The notes under the pieces: model-generated
Seen by the model: only the letters and a program-made list of their open reading frames with translations
Databases searched by the model: none
Told to the model about the DNA's origin: nothing
Position numbers and translations under genes: made by a program
Origin: Dama dama
Lineage: Eukaryota; Chordata; Mammalia; Artiodactyla; Cervidae
Assembly: GCF_033118175.1 (NCBI RefSeq)
Contig: NC_083698.1
Coordinates: forward strand, 76,043,001-76,107,000
DNA: 64,000 nt
Direction: 5' to 3'
Shown here: positions 22,766-35,065 of the stretch, piece after piece
Layout: the number at the start of each line of letters is the position of its first letter
Numbering within the stretch: the stretch's first letter is position 1

Positions 22766-24050
22766 CATTATTTTAAATGTGTGAATGAAGATGACAGTTT
22801 TCAGAAGCCAAGTGTAACTATTTTGGTCAACAAGGACTATGTGTGGAAATAATTGGTTAATAAACAAAGAATTTGGTTAATGTGTCTTTATCAACACAAA
22901 TATTAGAGATAATCTGTATGAAACTAGTGGTTTCAGTTCTTCAAGTGATTAGGAGCTGGGAATGATGACTCAAAGTCTGTTTGGAAGTTGGTTCAAGAGA
23001 AGCCTCCTGTAGGACTGGCAGGAGCCAGTAAGTGCTGTGAATTCATGATGTGGCCCCAGACAGGTCACTTTACATCTACAACCTCAGGGAGCCCAAATTG
23101 GGCATCACCCAAGGGGACCCCTGGTATCAACTTTGAGGATCTAAACAGATTTTCCATTTGTATATGTGATTTCTAAGAATGCCTTGGCTCTAATTATAAC
23201 CTACAAGCAGGTAGGAAAGAAAGTGATTTCTCTATTTCTGGTCCCATCCTGTCCCTGTGGACTTCCTTTCATTCAGAACAGCTATTTTACGAATTTAATC
23301 TGTGAGTCCCCTTTTGTGGGGAGAGGGGCTCATTATCTCTCTTTCTTGTAAAGTCCCCATAGGACAGTGTTTTGCCCAATAGGTGTTAAGAGACTGACGA
23401 TGGTTATCACTTTGTGATAAACCGAATCTGCAAAAATGGCTCCACCTCCTCAGGCAGGCGCTCACACCCTGAAGTGCCTCTTCAAGCCCCAGCATGCCAC
23501 GCTGGTGCCTCTTAAAAGCCCTCTCCAACAGACCATCATTTCTCATTTAAAATGATTTCTTTTGAATTTCCAATTTAGTCTTGTCTTTTGTTTCTTTCCA
23601 ATTATTTTTAGGGCGAGTCAGAGCTCCATTATGGGTCCCTGAGAACTTCTTCTGGGCCTTTCTAGAGCAAAACAGTTCTGGAATGGAAAGGGAGAAATAT
23701 GGTGGAGGAATTCTTGGCCATCAGTATAGTTTATTTAAAAAGACCAGTTTGGAAAACACAGACTAAGGTGACAGATAGAACTTGTCACCGAGAGGTCAAG
23801 AAACACAGATGGTGTTCAGAAGTGTGGTGGTGGAAATACTTGCAGAAGATTGATCAAGGTGAGATTATTCATGTGCTCCCAAACAGGGGGACAACTGAGA
23901 GCAAAGGCCTACAGCAACAGTTTGGGGACAGCGTGGTATTATTTTCAATTAAATTTGCATGCTTTTGTTAAAAAGGTGAATGTTTTTGTAAGGCACATAT
24001 TCTTTCATCAGCCAAACATCACACTATTCCTTATCACATCTATGTAATTT
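22766..24050. other. Unique non-coding DNA
   Basis: Overlapping short open frames at 23581-24047 and 23295-23546 show no domain. No repeat recognised. Confidence 0.4.
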
Positions 24051-24051
24051 G

Positions 24052-24148
24052 AGCAAACTCCGGGAGACAGTGAAGGACAGGGAAGCCTGGCATGCTACAG
24101 TCCATAGGGTTGTAAAAAGTTGGACATGACTTAGTGACTGAACAACCA
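24052..24148 (+). mobile_element. Bov-tA/BovB 3' tail fragment
   Basis: Only the 3' unit is left: 'gagcaaactccgggagacag', 'catgctacagtccatagggt', 'gactgaacaacc'. Confidence 0.7.
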
Positions 24149-25250
24149 TCTGTGTAAGACACGCATTTAAATTTCCTACCTGGTAATGTAAGATCTGAAT
24201 GAGAAGATCCTTTGACTGATTTATTCCTGAAATTAGATGAGAAAATGACCGTATAAAGTGACTTCACTTATTGTCTTATTTTCATCCATGGACTGTCCAT
24301 CAGATATAAAGCAAGAGAACTGGCTTAGTGAAGAAAGTGCTTTATGAGTTGTGGCAGGACTTGCAGGACTAGCCCTCTAGTCTGTGGCCCAGAATCCATC
24401 GAATGCTCTGGAAATTCTATAAAGCTGAACTGTGTGGCTTGGTAGTTCTATGGACCTGAAGGTGGAGAGCTTGTCCAAAGTCTTCGGTGATCTGGTTCAT
24501 CTCAGAGAGAAGTGATCAGAGAGGAGCAAGGCTGTTTGACAGTGTTCTCTCCCTAGAAGAGGCGTGGTGGAGGCTGAGGAGTGACACTGATCCTCCCCCA
24601 AGTTCCTCCAGTAACTCAAGGGGTGGGGGAGAGCATTGTTTGATACAGCAATAGGGTGCCATGTCATCATAACAGGCTGGCCTTACCAAGCCCTTACAGG
24701 CTCTACATCGAAATTCTGCCTGTACCTATGGCCTGACTGCCTGGGTTCATGCTATCCTGGATTTTGGCCCTATTTGTGAAACATTATTTGTAAGTTCAGG
24801 TCGTTTTACAACATCACAGGCTAGAAGCACATTCTGGGATTAACCTTGGAAGTCATTCGAGGTCACCCCAGCATACAGAAATTTTGCCCAGCCACCTTAA
24901 CTTGACCTTTTGACTCTCTCAGATACTCTAATCCATGGCAGTTGGCCTCTCTATATCAGAATGCACATTGCAAGGTCAATGCAAAATGCTGGGCCCAAGG
25001 TGCCGAGGGTAAGTGTGATGCCCACGCTTCATGCAGTGCAAGTACTCCCTGATCTGGCACTGCCCACCTTCACACATTCTTCTCTCATCACTCTCTGCTT
25101 TACATTTTAGGTTCCAATCCATCACGATGTGGAAGGTCTTCCCTACAGAAGCCATGCTACTCCTTGACCCCTGAACCTTGCTCATGCTGTCAACTTGAAA
25201 TACTCAGCCTATCTCCTCTTTAGCTCTTAATAATTCTGTGGAACTATGCA
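24149..25250. other. Unique non-coding DNA
   Basis: No repeat family or coding feature recognised. Confidence 0.4.
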
Positions 25251-25254
25251 GTTT

Positions 25255-25490
25255 CCATCTTTTTCAGGAAGGCTTCCTGATCTCCCCCATCCACAGCTGA
25301 GTTACACATTCCTTATCTCTGCCCATAGAAACCGGTGCCAATTTCTATCACTTCTCTTTATCACTTCTCATAATAATGACCAGTTGATGTCTATCTTGCT
25401 CAAAATGAGGACCTCACAACTTTGTTCTCCAGTGCCTTGCACAGGGTATATAGTGTTGGATCAGTGATTAGGGAGGGAATGAGTGAAGAG
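25255..25490 (+). mobile_element. L2 LINE 3' end
   Basis: L2 order: 'caggaaggcttcctgatctc', 'cacttctctttatcacttct', 'gttctccagtgccttgcaca', 'gagggaatgagtgaag'. Confidence 0.6.
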
Positions 25491-25514
25491 GGGATTTGAA
25501 AACCAACATGGAGC

Positions 25515-25690
25515 ACTCATCTGCTGTGTGCATGATACTGTGTCAGATGTGTTATTTAATCTTCACAAAAATATGCAAAGTGGGCATAATTATTCAATCT
25601 CATCAAATGAGGAAAGCTCATAGAGCACAAATACCTTTCTTTAGGTCCTATAATTAGTAACTGACAGCAACATCTTTTGAATCAAAGCCC
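25515..25690 (-). mobile_element. MIR SINE fragment
   Basis: Antisense MIR-like: 'gtgtgcatgatactgtgtca', 'gttatttaatcttcacaaaa', 'gaggaaagctcatagagcac'. Confidence 0.5.
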
Positions 25691-26627
25691 CCGCGGATGA
25701 AATGTCTGTGCTGTCTTCATGATAGCATCAACCCCTCCCTGACAGCCTTGATCTCAAGCACCCAGGCTGAAATTATCCCGGTCAGACAGAAAGGGCTAGT
25801 GTGTAAGGTGACCCAGTATTCAACAAGCCTCTTTCCAGATAGAGTCTTTTGCTCTTGACTGTCCACATCTGACCAGTGCACAAATACAGTCGTGAGATGG
25901 CCAATCTCCTTGGAAGAACTGACCAGGAATCAGGTTTCCCTCTTCACCCCTGTATGACCTAGGGTTATTGCCTCAAATTTTTTTATAACTTCACTTCCTA
26001 CAGATAGCATTTAGCTTTTATAAAACCCACCCAATTCGTTATCTGCTCACATTTCTCCAGATGTTTTAACTCCCACTCCTGTCTTTCTTAATGACTCTAG
26101 GGGTTGATTACCAGCAGGGTTAAAGCTGTCAAATTGTTCTTGGCTCTATTCCACTTCTTTTTTTTTTTTTTTAAATCCATCTTCAAAGTTCAATTCAAAA
26201 TCTTCATCCATGGATCAATAATCTTTTTTTTTTTTCTTCTAATTTTAGCCAATTCACAGTACTGGAACTATACAATGGAGAATAGTCTCATTTTCCTATA
26301 ATTCTACTCATTCTGAAGATTCTGCTATTGGCTTTACCTCTGGGCTTACATCTCTCCTCTCTCCTGCTCACAAAGAACAGAGAACTGAAAAGACAAGAGG
26401 AGGATGAACTCTTCAGAAAAGGTCTTCATATGACAGTCCAGGCTTCCTTGGTCTTAGCTTCTTTCTCAGGAGATGAAAAAGGGTATCACTGGGATCCCAA
26501 AGAAATCAACAAATTTATACTTGTTGATCTTTAGAGATGTGGAGATTGAAGACAGATATCTTATTCATGCAATACATTTAATGTGGCCAGTAGATGCTCT
26601 TCATTCTAGATACCATCATCTATCCAC
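25691..26627. other. Unique non-coding DNA with two T-tracts
   Basis: T runs at 26157-26173 and 26223-26235 could be remnants of antisense retroelement tails, but no body is recognisable. Confidence 0.4.
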
Positions 26628-26837
26628 AGTGAGTGAAAGTTGCTTGGTCATGTCTGACTCTTTGTGACACCATGGATTGTAGCCCAGCAGGCTCCTCTGC
26701 CCGTGGAATTTTCCAGGCAAGAATATTGGACGGGTTTGCCATTCTGTTCCCCAGGAGACCTTCCCAACCCAGGGATTGAACCCAGGTCTCCTACATTGCA
26801 GGCGGGTTTTTAACTGTCTGAGTCACCAGGGAAGCCC
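26628..26837 (-). mobile_element. Bov-tA SINE
   Basis: Antisense Bov-tA ending 'gagtcaccagggaagccc' (tRNA-like head at the right). The B box is seen as gggattgaaccc. No clear target-site duplication. Confidence 0.9.
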
Positions 26838-27057
26838 AGAAATATGACAAATGGAAGGAAACTTGAGACTCACAGAATCATAGCAAGAACTTCACCCTAT
26901 CTTACTAACCCCCAGGTGGGGGCTACCCACATCTCTTCCAGCAGCTGGGAGAAAACTAAACTAGACAGTTCAGAGATGAGATTGGAATTCAAGACCCACA
27001 TCTACTAACACAAAATCTACGATGGGAAGCAGAAGAAACTGTTTTCTTTGAACTTGT

Positions 27058-27290
27058 ATTTTTTTTTAACTGAAGTATGGTTGATGTACAACATGACATG
27101 TTACAGGTATACAATGCACTGATTCACAATGTTTAAAGGTTATACTCCATTTACAGATATTATAAAATATTGGCTATTTTCCCTGTGTTGGCCATTATAT
27201 CCTTGTAGCTTACTTTATAACTAATTGTTTGTACCTCTTAGCCCCCTATGCCTATCTCACCACTCCCCACTTCCCTGTAACTACTTGCTC
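27058..27290 (-). mobile_element. L1 3' end, antisense
   Basis: 'ttttttttaactgaagtatg', 'gttacaggtatacaatgcac', 'attggctattttccctgtg' and 'ataactaattgtttgtacct' are in antisense L1 3' UTR order. Confidence 0.7.
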
Positions 27291-28502
27291 TAAGCTCTAA
27301 GTTGATTCCTTTTGCCTCCAGGGGTTTGGATCTGTTTTAAAGAGGGTGGTTTTAAAGGGGCACCAAAGGAAAACCTGATTCTGAGGCCTCAGGGAAGCAC
27401 TCCAATTGTTCTCTTGTTGAATACTGATGGGAACTAGTGACTCCCTCCTCCATTTAGGGACACAGAGCCTTGGAATAACGTCTGTGATATTCAAAGCATA
27501 GCATTATTTAAAATATTTTAAAATATCGATAATTAAATATTTATACTGCACTTACTTTACAAAGCACATTTTCATTTGATATTTCTTTTGTGCAATTGGG
27601 AAAGCTCTGCACTGACTCAGAGCGAGGGCTGCAACATATGATGAAGCTGGATATCATGTTTCCTTTGAAATATCTTTATACATTTTCATAGATATAAGTT
27701 AGAGACCATCATATGGACTGGGTAATCACAGAAGAAGAAGTTTTTAGAAATATAAGTAAACTTTTTTTTAAGACCTTGCAACTTCATCTCAAGTGATTCT
27801 TGCAATCCACATACTCTTCTCTAAGGCTGAAATTATCCTTTATTTGATACTTTATTTTTAACCTACAGTAAAAAATTTTTTGATGTTTTTCATCCATGGT
27901 AGCTACTATATCTCCCCCCAAATACACACACTGCAATAGCATGCTTCTTGTCATTAGTTTTCTAAGAATAAAATTTTCCTATCTTTTTGACAAAGGAGTT
28001 GGAGTGAATACACACACACATTAGATAAGATTTTAAAATAAAATTTTGTTTTCCAGCAAAGGATTGTAATGAAAACTTTCTCAGGACTAATTCACTGTAT
28101 ATAAGACAGCTTTAGGCTCATGTTTTAAAATATACCACACTGCTTTGGCAGGCCAGCCATGTTTGTCAAAAAGGTATTTTTTATGTCAACAGTGCTTCAT
28201 AGGCTGATAGGTTTTTTATACATTAATTTTTTTAATCCAAATATTCAAATCCAAATATTGAATATACTTAATTGGATTTGACTATATCTGTTTATTTGGC
28301 CAGAATGTTATCAGAGTAGATGAAACCAGATAAAATGGTTAATCTCGGACCACAGCTTGTCATCTCTGATCACTCTTTTAGTCTGTATATAATAAGCTGG
28401 AACACAGAAACATTCCTCATTTGAGTAACTCACATAAGTTCCTCAATACCTTTACTCATATGTTATCCTCATATTTCAATAGAAATATGAAAAGTCATCT
28501 AT
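27291..28502. other. Unique AT-rich non-coding DNA
   Basis: No named repeat or coding feature over about 1.2 kb. Short CA stretches at about 27924-27930 and 28010-28019. Confidence 0.4.
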
Positions 28503-28893
28503 GTATTAGCTTGCTAGGGCTGCCATAACAAACCACCACAGCCTGGGTGATTTAAACAGCAGAAATTAATTTTCTCACTGTTCTAGAGCCTAGAAGGCCA
28601 AGATCAAGGTGTTGGCAAGTTCGTTTTTCCTGAGATCTCTTTCCTTGGCTTGCAGATGGCTATCTTCTCTCTATTTCTCCACACAGTCTTCCCTCTGTAC
28701 ATGTAGGTCTCCAAATTTCTTCTTCTTATAAGGATAGAGTCATAGTGGATTAGGGCCCACCCTAATGACTTTGTTTTAACTGAATTACCTTTAAAGATCC
28801 TATCTCCAAATATAGTAATGCTCTGACTCTGAGATACCAGGGGTTAGAACTTAGACGTTTGAATTTTAAGGGGGGTACAACTCAGCTCATAAT
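28503..28893 (-). mobile_element. Old LTR (MaLR-type), antisense
   Basis: 'ttgctagggctgccataaca', 'aaggccaagatcaaggtgtt', 'cttataaggatagagtcata', 'ggattagggcccaccctaat', 'cctatctccaaatatagtaa': a clear copy of the same solo-LTR family as 19305-19725 and 59308-59715. Confidence 0.7.
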
Positions 28894-29033
28894 AATATAT
28901 GTTCAGGTGCCCCTTTCCACAGAGAAGAGTTTTTAATCAAAATGTCTGCACATTCTCCAAATAACCAGATTGCTAGTTACTTTGGCCCAAGGACCTCAAC
29001 TAAGTAGGAGCTAAAAATCAAGTAGTCACACTG

Positions 29034-29302
29034 CTGCTGCTGCTAAGTCACTTCAGTCGTGTCGACTCTGTGCGACCCCATAGACGGCAGCCCACCAGGC
29101 TCCCCCGTCCATGGGATTTTCCAGGCAAGAACACTGGGGTGGGTTGCTATTTCCTTCTCCAATGCATGAAAGTGAAAAGTGAAAGTGAAGTCGCTCAGTT
29201 GTGTCTGACTCTTAGCGACCCCATGAACTGCAGCCCACGAGGCTCCTCCATCCATGGGATTTTCCAGGCAAGAGTACTGGAGTGGGGTGCCATTGCCTTT
29301 TC
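29034..29302 (-). mobile_element. Bov-A2 SINE with perfect 15-bp TSD
   Basis: Dimer of the BovA unit in antisense: two 'catgggattttccaggcaag'-type blocks (29112-29131 and 29254-29273) joined by a 'gaaagtgaaaagtgaaagtg' linker, with the (TGC)n-type end at the left. Bracketed by identical caagtagtcacactg (29019-29033 and 29303-29317), so probably young. Confidence 0.92.
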
Positions 29303-29317
29303 CAAGTAGTCACACTG

Positions 29318-29689
29318 GCTCTCACTAAATCCAAGTGTTCCCAATCAGTCTCTCAGGCCCTCTGGGAACATTTCATGGTGGTGAGATAACAATTAAATTC
29401 TTTTCAAGAGAGGAAGTGGTTAACTGAAATGTATAAAGCAGTCCCAACAAAAGGAGTTTTGGGTACCTCTAAATCAATCTTTGAAATGTCATTGTTACAG
29501 CATCTCTGTTCGGACACTACTAATACTATCAAAATGAGTTTCCTCTCTGCCTTCCTTATTACATAGTTTCTGAAGAGTAAGAACGTTTCTCTTTTCTTTT
29601 TCCTTCTATTGTCACCTGTGCCTCGGGTTCAGTAAATGTGGGTCCAATAAGTAAATTCACTCTCTTTCATGTTGTTCTTTACATCTACG
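29318..29689. other. Non-coding DNA, nothing recognised
   Basis: No domain-bearing frame. 29570-29650 could be an L2 fragment but is too diverged to call. Confidence 0.35.
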
Positions 29690-29880
29690 ATCTGTGCCAC
29701 ACACTTAAAAGATTCTGCCTTCTTCTAACACTTATCTTTTTTGTATCCTCCTTACCTAGAATATAAATATTGAGGATATGGGCATTATCTTACATTTATT
29801 TAAGTCCCAGTGACTAATTCATTCCTTGTACACAATGGGCTCCAGTCTTGTCAATTGTTCACTGACTCAGTTAATAAAAT
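29690..29880 (+). mobile_element. L2 LINE 3' end, diverged
   Basis: 'ttgtatcctccttacctaga', 'ttgaggatatgggcattatc' and 'attccttgtacacaatggg' follow the L2 tail order. Confidence 0.4.
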
Positions 29881-31470
29881 CATATTGCAAATTTCAAGAT
29901 TTAGAAATCTTTCTTTTATGGTAGAATGGTGACAGCTGAAGCCGTGATGAACACGAGGGCTTCTTTCAATTTTTGTGTATATTTGAAAATTTGCATAACA
30001 CAAAGGTGAACAAATTAGAAGGATACAATAGTAAAATATCCTTTGAATATGTTATATTTTGTTTTATTTTTTAAAATATCCAGTTAATGCTGACGATTTC
30101 TAATTCTCTAACACTCCAACTCAGATTTCATTATTAAATTTCTGGGTGAAACATAACTCAAATAACTTATTTAACATCATCAGGTTTCATTCACTTTTTT
30201 GTAGAAGTTTTTGATAGACTAATAATGTTAATAAAAATGGAAGGGATACCTTTAAAGACCAAATGATTTTCCCTGATTTCAGAAGAGATGGTATGGAGAA
30301 AGGAACAGGGATGGTGTGAAAGGGACACATATCTGGGGCCCTGCAAAGATGCCCACAGTAGAAAATAAAGGCAGCCTGTAATGAGCATGTGCTGCAAGTC
30401 TCTACCCTTGCTCCATCCCCCAAGGACTGGAAGACAGACAGCCAGAAGGAATAAGATATCTAGAACTGCTCTTTAAGGGATGGGAGAACCCAGTGACGCT
30501 TTGAGTGGCCTGACAAAACATCTTGAATTGCTTCTTAAACCTTTAGGACTTGGCAAAATTCAAAACACGTTTTGCCAGGCGCTTTTTCCCTTAATTTTTA
30601 AGCCCCTGTGTATTTCAAGGGAAATTTAATCCGTATGTTTCTGATTCATTTACACTTAACTCATCAAAATGCTGTTTTTTGAGAGTTATTTGATGTCTGA
30701 GATGCCGTATGAGCATTTTGTATAAGTTTTTCTTTTTATTCAAACCATAAAGTTGCTTTTTGCCAGCAGTGCACAGAACCTCAACCACTGGAGACTTAAT
30801 CTCGATTTTTAAAAAAGGACCCACTAAACTCAAGGGTCTTTTTATTTTCCCAAACATTTTCTCTTGCTGCTGCATGAGAATAAATGACTTGTCAAGGAGG
30901 ACTCTAACCAGTCACTGAAGAAACACACAAGAAACAAAACAGCCTTCCTTGAAACAATGTTGTTTTCAACTAAAGGACATCTTTTCTGCACACTTTTGGG
31001 AAAGTTGCTTCCAATGAATCAGAATGACCTCTGTATTTTGGTATCAGCCTCCACTGTAACACTGGTTCAACACTCAGTTGCAGTGATTTATATATGAGTT
31101 TGTCTTCCTTTTTGGACTGGGTGTTTATTAGGATTTTTGGTGGCAAACAAGCCACCTCTTACAAAGCAAAATGAAATAGGGAATTCACTGAGGGTATTTT
31201 AGGTATGCTAGAATAGGTGGAAGGATATAGAATTGAGCCTGGACAATCCTAGGCATTCAGGCATTTCCAAGGGAAAATGAGTGACTCTCCCATTCTTTTA
31301 TCACTAACCTCAAGATTCAGAGAAGGTGGGGGTTCACTTCTTTCAATTTGCTTTACGTGCATACTTCTCTGGTAGAAAGTGGAAAGAACATCTATTTTTC
31401 TATCTTAGATAAAAGGCTCATGGTTGGAGAAGGTAGTTCCTCAGGAGGAATTAGGGAAGGGGAGCTGAGT
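29881..31470. other. Unique non-coding DNA
   Basis: About 1.6 kb with no named repeat, RNA gene or domain. Confidence 0.4.
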
Positions 31471-31474
31471 ACTG

Positions 31475-31580
31475 TCAGCATCTTCAGGACAGAGATTGTT
31501 CTTCATCTTCATATCCCTAGAGTCCAAGAGAGGGCTTGGCACATGGTCCATATTTTAAAGTCTGAATTAAGCTTTAAGGA
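31475..31580 (+). mobile_element. L2 LINE 3' end
   Basis: 'ttcaggacagagattgttct', 'cttcatatccctagagtcca', 'agagggcttggcacatggtc': the L2 terminal block. Confidence 0.6.
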
Positions 31581-32555
31581 ACCATTTCTTTAAAAGCAGG
31601 CAATGATAGAGCAGTTTATATGCCTGCATGACTGACAAATACATTAAAATAGAACTGAGGGATTTCTGATCAAGTAAGATGAAGTAAATATATTCCATCC
31701 TGTCTACTCCTTGGAAAGAATGCATAAGGCAGCTATTTGCAGACTCTCAAATGTAAATAGCACTAGGCAGACTGAGAAGAAGACCAAAGTTCAAAATACC
31801 ATCAAATCAATGATGAGTTGAAGTTAAAATTTATATCCCCCCCCCCTACCCCCCAGTATCCATTGGCTTAAATCCAGTATACCAGAAGTGAGTACCAAGG
31901 TGCAGAGAGAGCTCCAGGAGAAACTCTCCAGATCTGGCTCAAGGAGAGGGAAAGGGAAATTCTAATACTCCACCATGTAGAAATCTATCCTTTGATCTCC
32001 CCTCTCTTTTGTTTTCCCACGACACAGACACCAAGCAATCCTGTGCTGGCAGTAGCAGTCTGCAACAATGTGAATGTGTAAGATCTGAAACTCTCCTGGA
32101 AGGGGGCCTTCCTCTCCTTTCAGTGTAGCTGTGGTTCCAAGAGTGTAGAGCCAACTCCCATGGATTTAACTCTGTCCTCCTGCCACTTGGCCCTAGATAT
32201 GGGCAGAGTGGAGAAGTGCACAGTGGAGCAGGGTAACTAATGCCCTACCTTTCTGGTTGGAGGGCCAAAAAGAGGAGGCTCCAGAGAACCAAAAGTAGTA
32301 GGGATTTTGCAGAGGGAGGGAAACCAGAGAAAGCAAAATCATAAAGGTGTTTATGAACTCCAGGGCTCACCATCTGAGCCATACACACATGAATTTGATC
32401 TGATTCAGCAAATATTTTGAGAACTGAACTAACAGATAAAACCACAGACTGCATTGCAGACTGTCTGCTGGGAAGGCTCACACGTGAGACAGATCTGATA
32501 CTGCAAAGGCTCAGACAATTGAACTACACTGGATTCACAACCAACAGCATGTATA
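31581..32555. other. Non-coding DNA, possible 5' UTR of the downstream L1M
   Basis: No repeat firmly identified. It directly precedes the old L1M and may be its 5' UTR. Has a C-run at 31837-31854 broken by TA. Confidence 0.35.
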
Positions 32556-33450
32556 TTGGAACTTGCAACCTGACCCTACAATGTTTTTTATAAGATATAA
32601 ACAAGTCCCAGAGTTTCAAAATATTCCAAGTGACTATGGCACAATTCAAAATTTCTCAGCAGACAAAGAACCAGAAAACTCTCAACTTGCATGGGAAAAG
32701 ACAGTCAACAGATGCCAATGGCACAATGGCAAAATTAGTGGAAATATCTATTGAAGCCTTTAAAGAAGCTCTTATGCAAATGGTCCAGAAAGCAACTGAA
32801 AACTCTAATTTTTCCATTCTCAAAATGAATTGAAAAATTAAAATTTCAGCAAATAAAGATACAAGAACAACCTGAAAAAAAAATAGAACTGGGAAACAAA
32901 ATTACTGGTGGGCTCAACCATAGAGAAGCAGAGTAAGAGGAAAAAATTGGTAAATTTGAAAATAGGTGAATATTAATGACCAGTCTATAAAACAGAGAGA
33001 AAAAGATTGAGATAAAATTGTACAGAGCCTTAGGGACCTGTGAGTCAGTAACTAAAGATTTAATATTTGTGTTACCCATAAGGGAAGGAAAATAATTCAG
33101 CTACCAAAAAATTTGAAGACATAATGGCTGAAGACTCTCCACATTTGGCAGACATAAATTATAGAAAGAGGGAAGAAATAGGAATAAAACAGAATAAACA
33201 GAAAACAATAAAAATAAAATAGAAAAAAAATGGAGGGAATAAACAGAAAACAAATACAATACTAGAACTAAATCCAAATGTACCATTAATTGCATTAAAT
33301 GCAAATGGCTTAAATGTATCAATTAAAAGAGCTTGGCAAATGAAAATTTTTTTAAAAAAAGAAACTGTTTATAAGAAACTAATTTCAAATATAGCACTAT
33401 AGGTAGGTTAAAAGCTAATGGATGAAAAATACTATGCACTATACCAAACA

Positions 33451-33674
33451 ATGGGGCTTCCCAGGTGCCTCAGTGGTATAGACTCTGCCTGCCAACGCAG
33501 GAGACACAAAACACGTGAGTTTGATCCTTAGGTCAGGAAGATCCCCTGGAAGAGGAAATGGCAACCCACTCCAGTATTCTTTCCTGGAAAACTCCATGGG
33601 CAGAGGAGTCTGGCGGGCTATAGTCCATGAGATTGCAAGGAGTCAGACACAACTGAATGACTAAGCATGCATGC
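33451..33674 (+). mobile_element. Bov-tA SINE inside L1M
   Basis: Full Bov-tA with A box (gcctcagtggtatagac) and B box (gtttgatccttagg). Flanked by ataccaaaca (33441-33450 and 33675-33684). Confidence 0.92.
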
Positions 33675-34423
33675 ATACCAAACACTAGTTAAATAAAACT
33701 GGAATGGCTATATTAATTATATCAGAGAGTAGAAGTCAGAGAAAAGAAAATTTCAAAGCCAAAAGAAGAATGTTACATAAAAATATTTTTAAATTCACCA
33801 AGTGAAAAATAACAATCATAAATCTTTATGAGCTTAACAATAGAGCTTTAAAAAATGAAGCAAAAACTGACAGAATTGAAAAGAAATAGAGAAATTCACA
33901 ATTACTGCTAGACAGTTTAACACTCTTCTCTCAATAATAGAAATCCCAAAGGGAAATATTTAGGGGTATAGTTAAAAGAATGTCTAGAGAAAATTTTTAT
34001 GGCTGCAAATGTTTATATATTTTTAGAATTCTCAAAGCAGCTATCTAATCTTCCAGTTTAAGAAATTAGAAAAAGCAGCAAAACATACCTAAAGACAACA
34101 GAATGAAGAAAACAGAAAACGTAAGAGCAGAGATCAATAAAATAGAAAATAGGGGTAAAAAAGAGAAAAATTAATAAAATAGACAGTTATTTCTTTAAAA
34201 AGATTAAAAGAATTAACAAACCACCAGCAAGAACAACAAGAGGAAAAAGTAAGAAGAAAGAAATTACCAATATTAAGAATTAAAGAGAAAATAATAATTT
34301 CAGACTCCACAAATATTGAAAGGGTAATAAAGGGATACTTTGAGTGACTCTATGCACACAAATTCAATTTGAGATCAAATGAATCAATTTCTTGAAAAAC
34401 AAATACTACCAAAACTAGCCCAA

Positions 34424-34819
34424 TGTTGGTGGGAATGCAGACTAGTACAGCCACTATGGAAAACAGTGTGGAGATTTCTTAAAAAACTGGACATAGAACT
34501 GCCATATGACCGAGCAATCCCACTCCTGGGCATACACACTGAGGAAACCGGATCTGAAGGAGACACGTGCACCCCAATGTTCATCGCAGCACTGTTTATA
34601 ATAGCCAGGACATGGAAGCAACCTAGATGCCCATCAGCAGACGAATGGATAAGGAAGCTGTGGTACATATACACCATGGAATATTACTCAGCCGTTAAAA
34701 AGAATTCATTTGAATCAGTTCTCATGAGATGGATGAAACTGGAGCCCATTATACAGAGTGAAGTAAGCCAGAAAGATAAAGACCAATACAGCATACTAAC
34801 ACATACATATGGAATTTAG
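34424..34819 (+). pseudogene. L1 ORF2 protein C-terminus (partial)
   Basis: About 130 codons open to the natural ORF2 end: LVQPLWKTVWRFLKKL, LPYDRAIPLLGIHTEE, CTPMFIAALFIIARTWKQP, EWIRKLWYIYTMEYYSAVKK, then SEVSQKDKDQYSILTHTYGI before the stop. This is the tail after the RT domain. Endonuclease and RT are absent through 5' truncation. The relatively open frame fits a younger age than the host L1M. Confidence 0.85.
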
Positions 34820-35020
34820 AAAGATGGTAACGATAACCCTATATGCAAAACAGAAAAAGAGACACAGATGTACAGAACAGACTTTTGGACTCTGTGGGAG
34901 AAGGCGAGGGTGGGATGTTTCGAGAGAACAGCATGTATATTATCTGTAGTGAAACAGACCACCGGCCCAGGCTGGATGCATGAGACAGGTGCTCGGGCCA
35001 GGTGCACTGGGAGGACCCAG

Positions 35021-35065
35021 GGGAATCGGGTAGGGGGGGAGGGGGGAGGGGAGATCGGGATGGGG
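35021..35065 (+). promoter_or_regulatory. G-quadruplex-type tract in L1 3' UTR
   Basis: Four close G-runs (35028-35030, 35033-35039, 35041-35046, 35048-35051) fit the intramolecular G-quadruplex pattern. G-rich 3' UTRs with this property are known in mammalian L1. Matching tracts occur in the two other bovid L1 tails (51821-51847 and 53826-53851). Confidence 0.6.
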
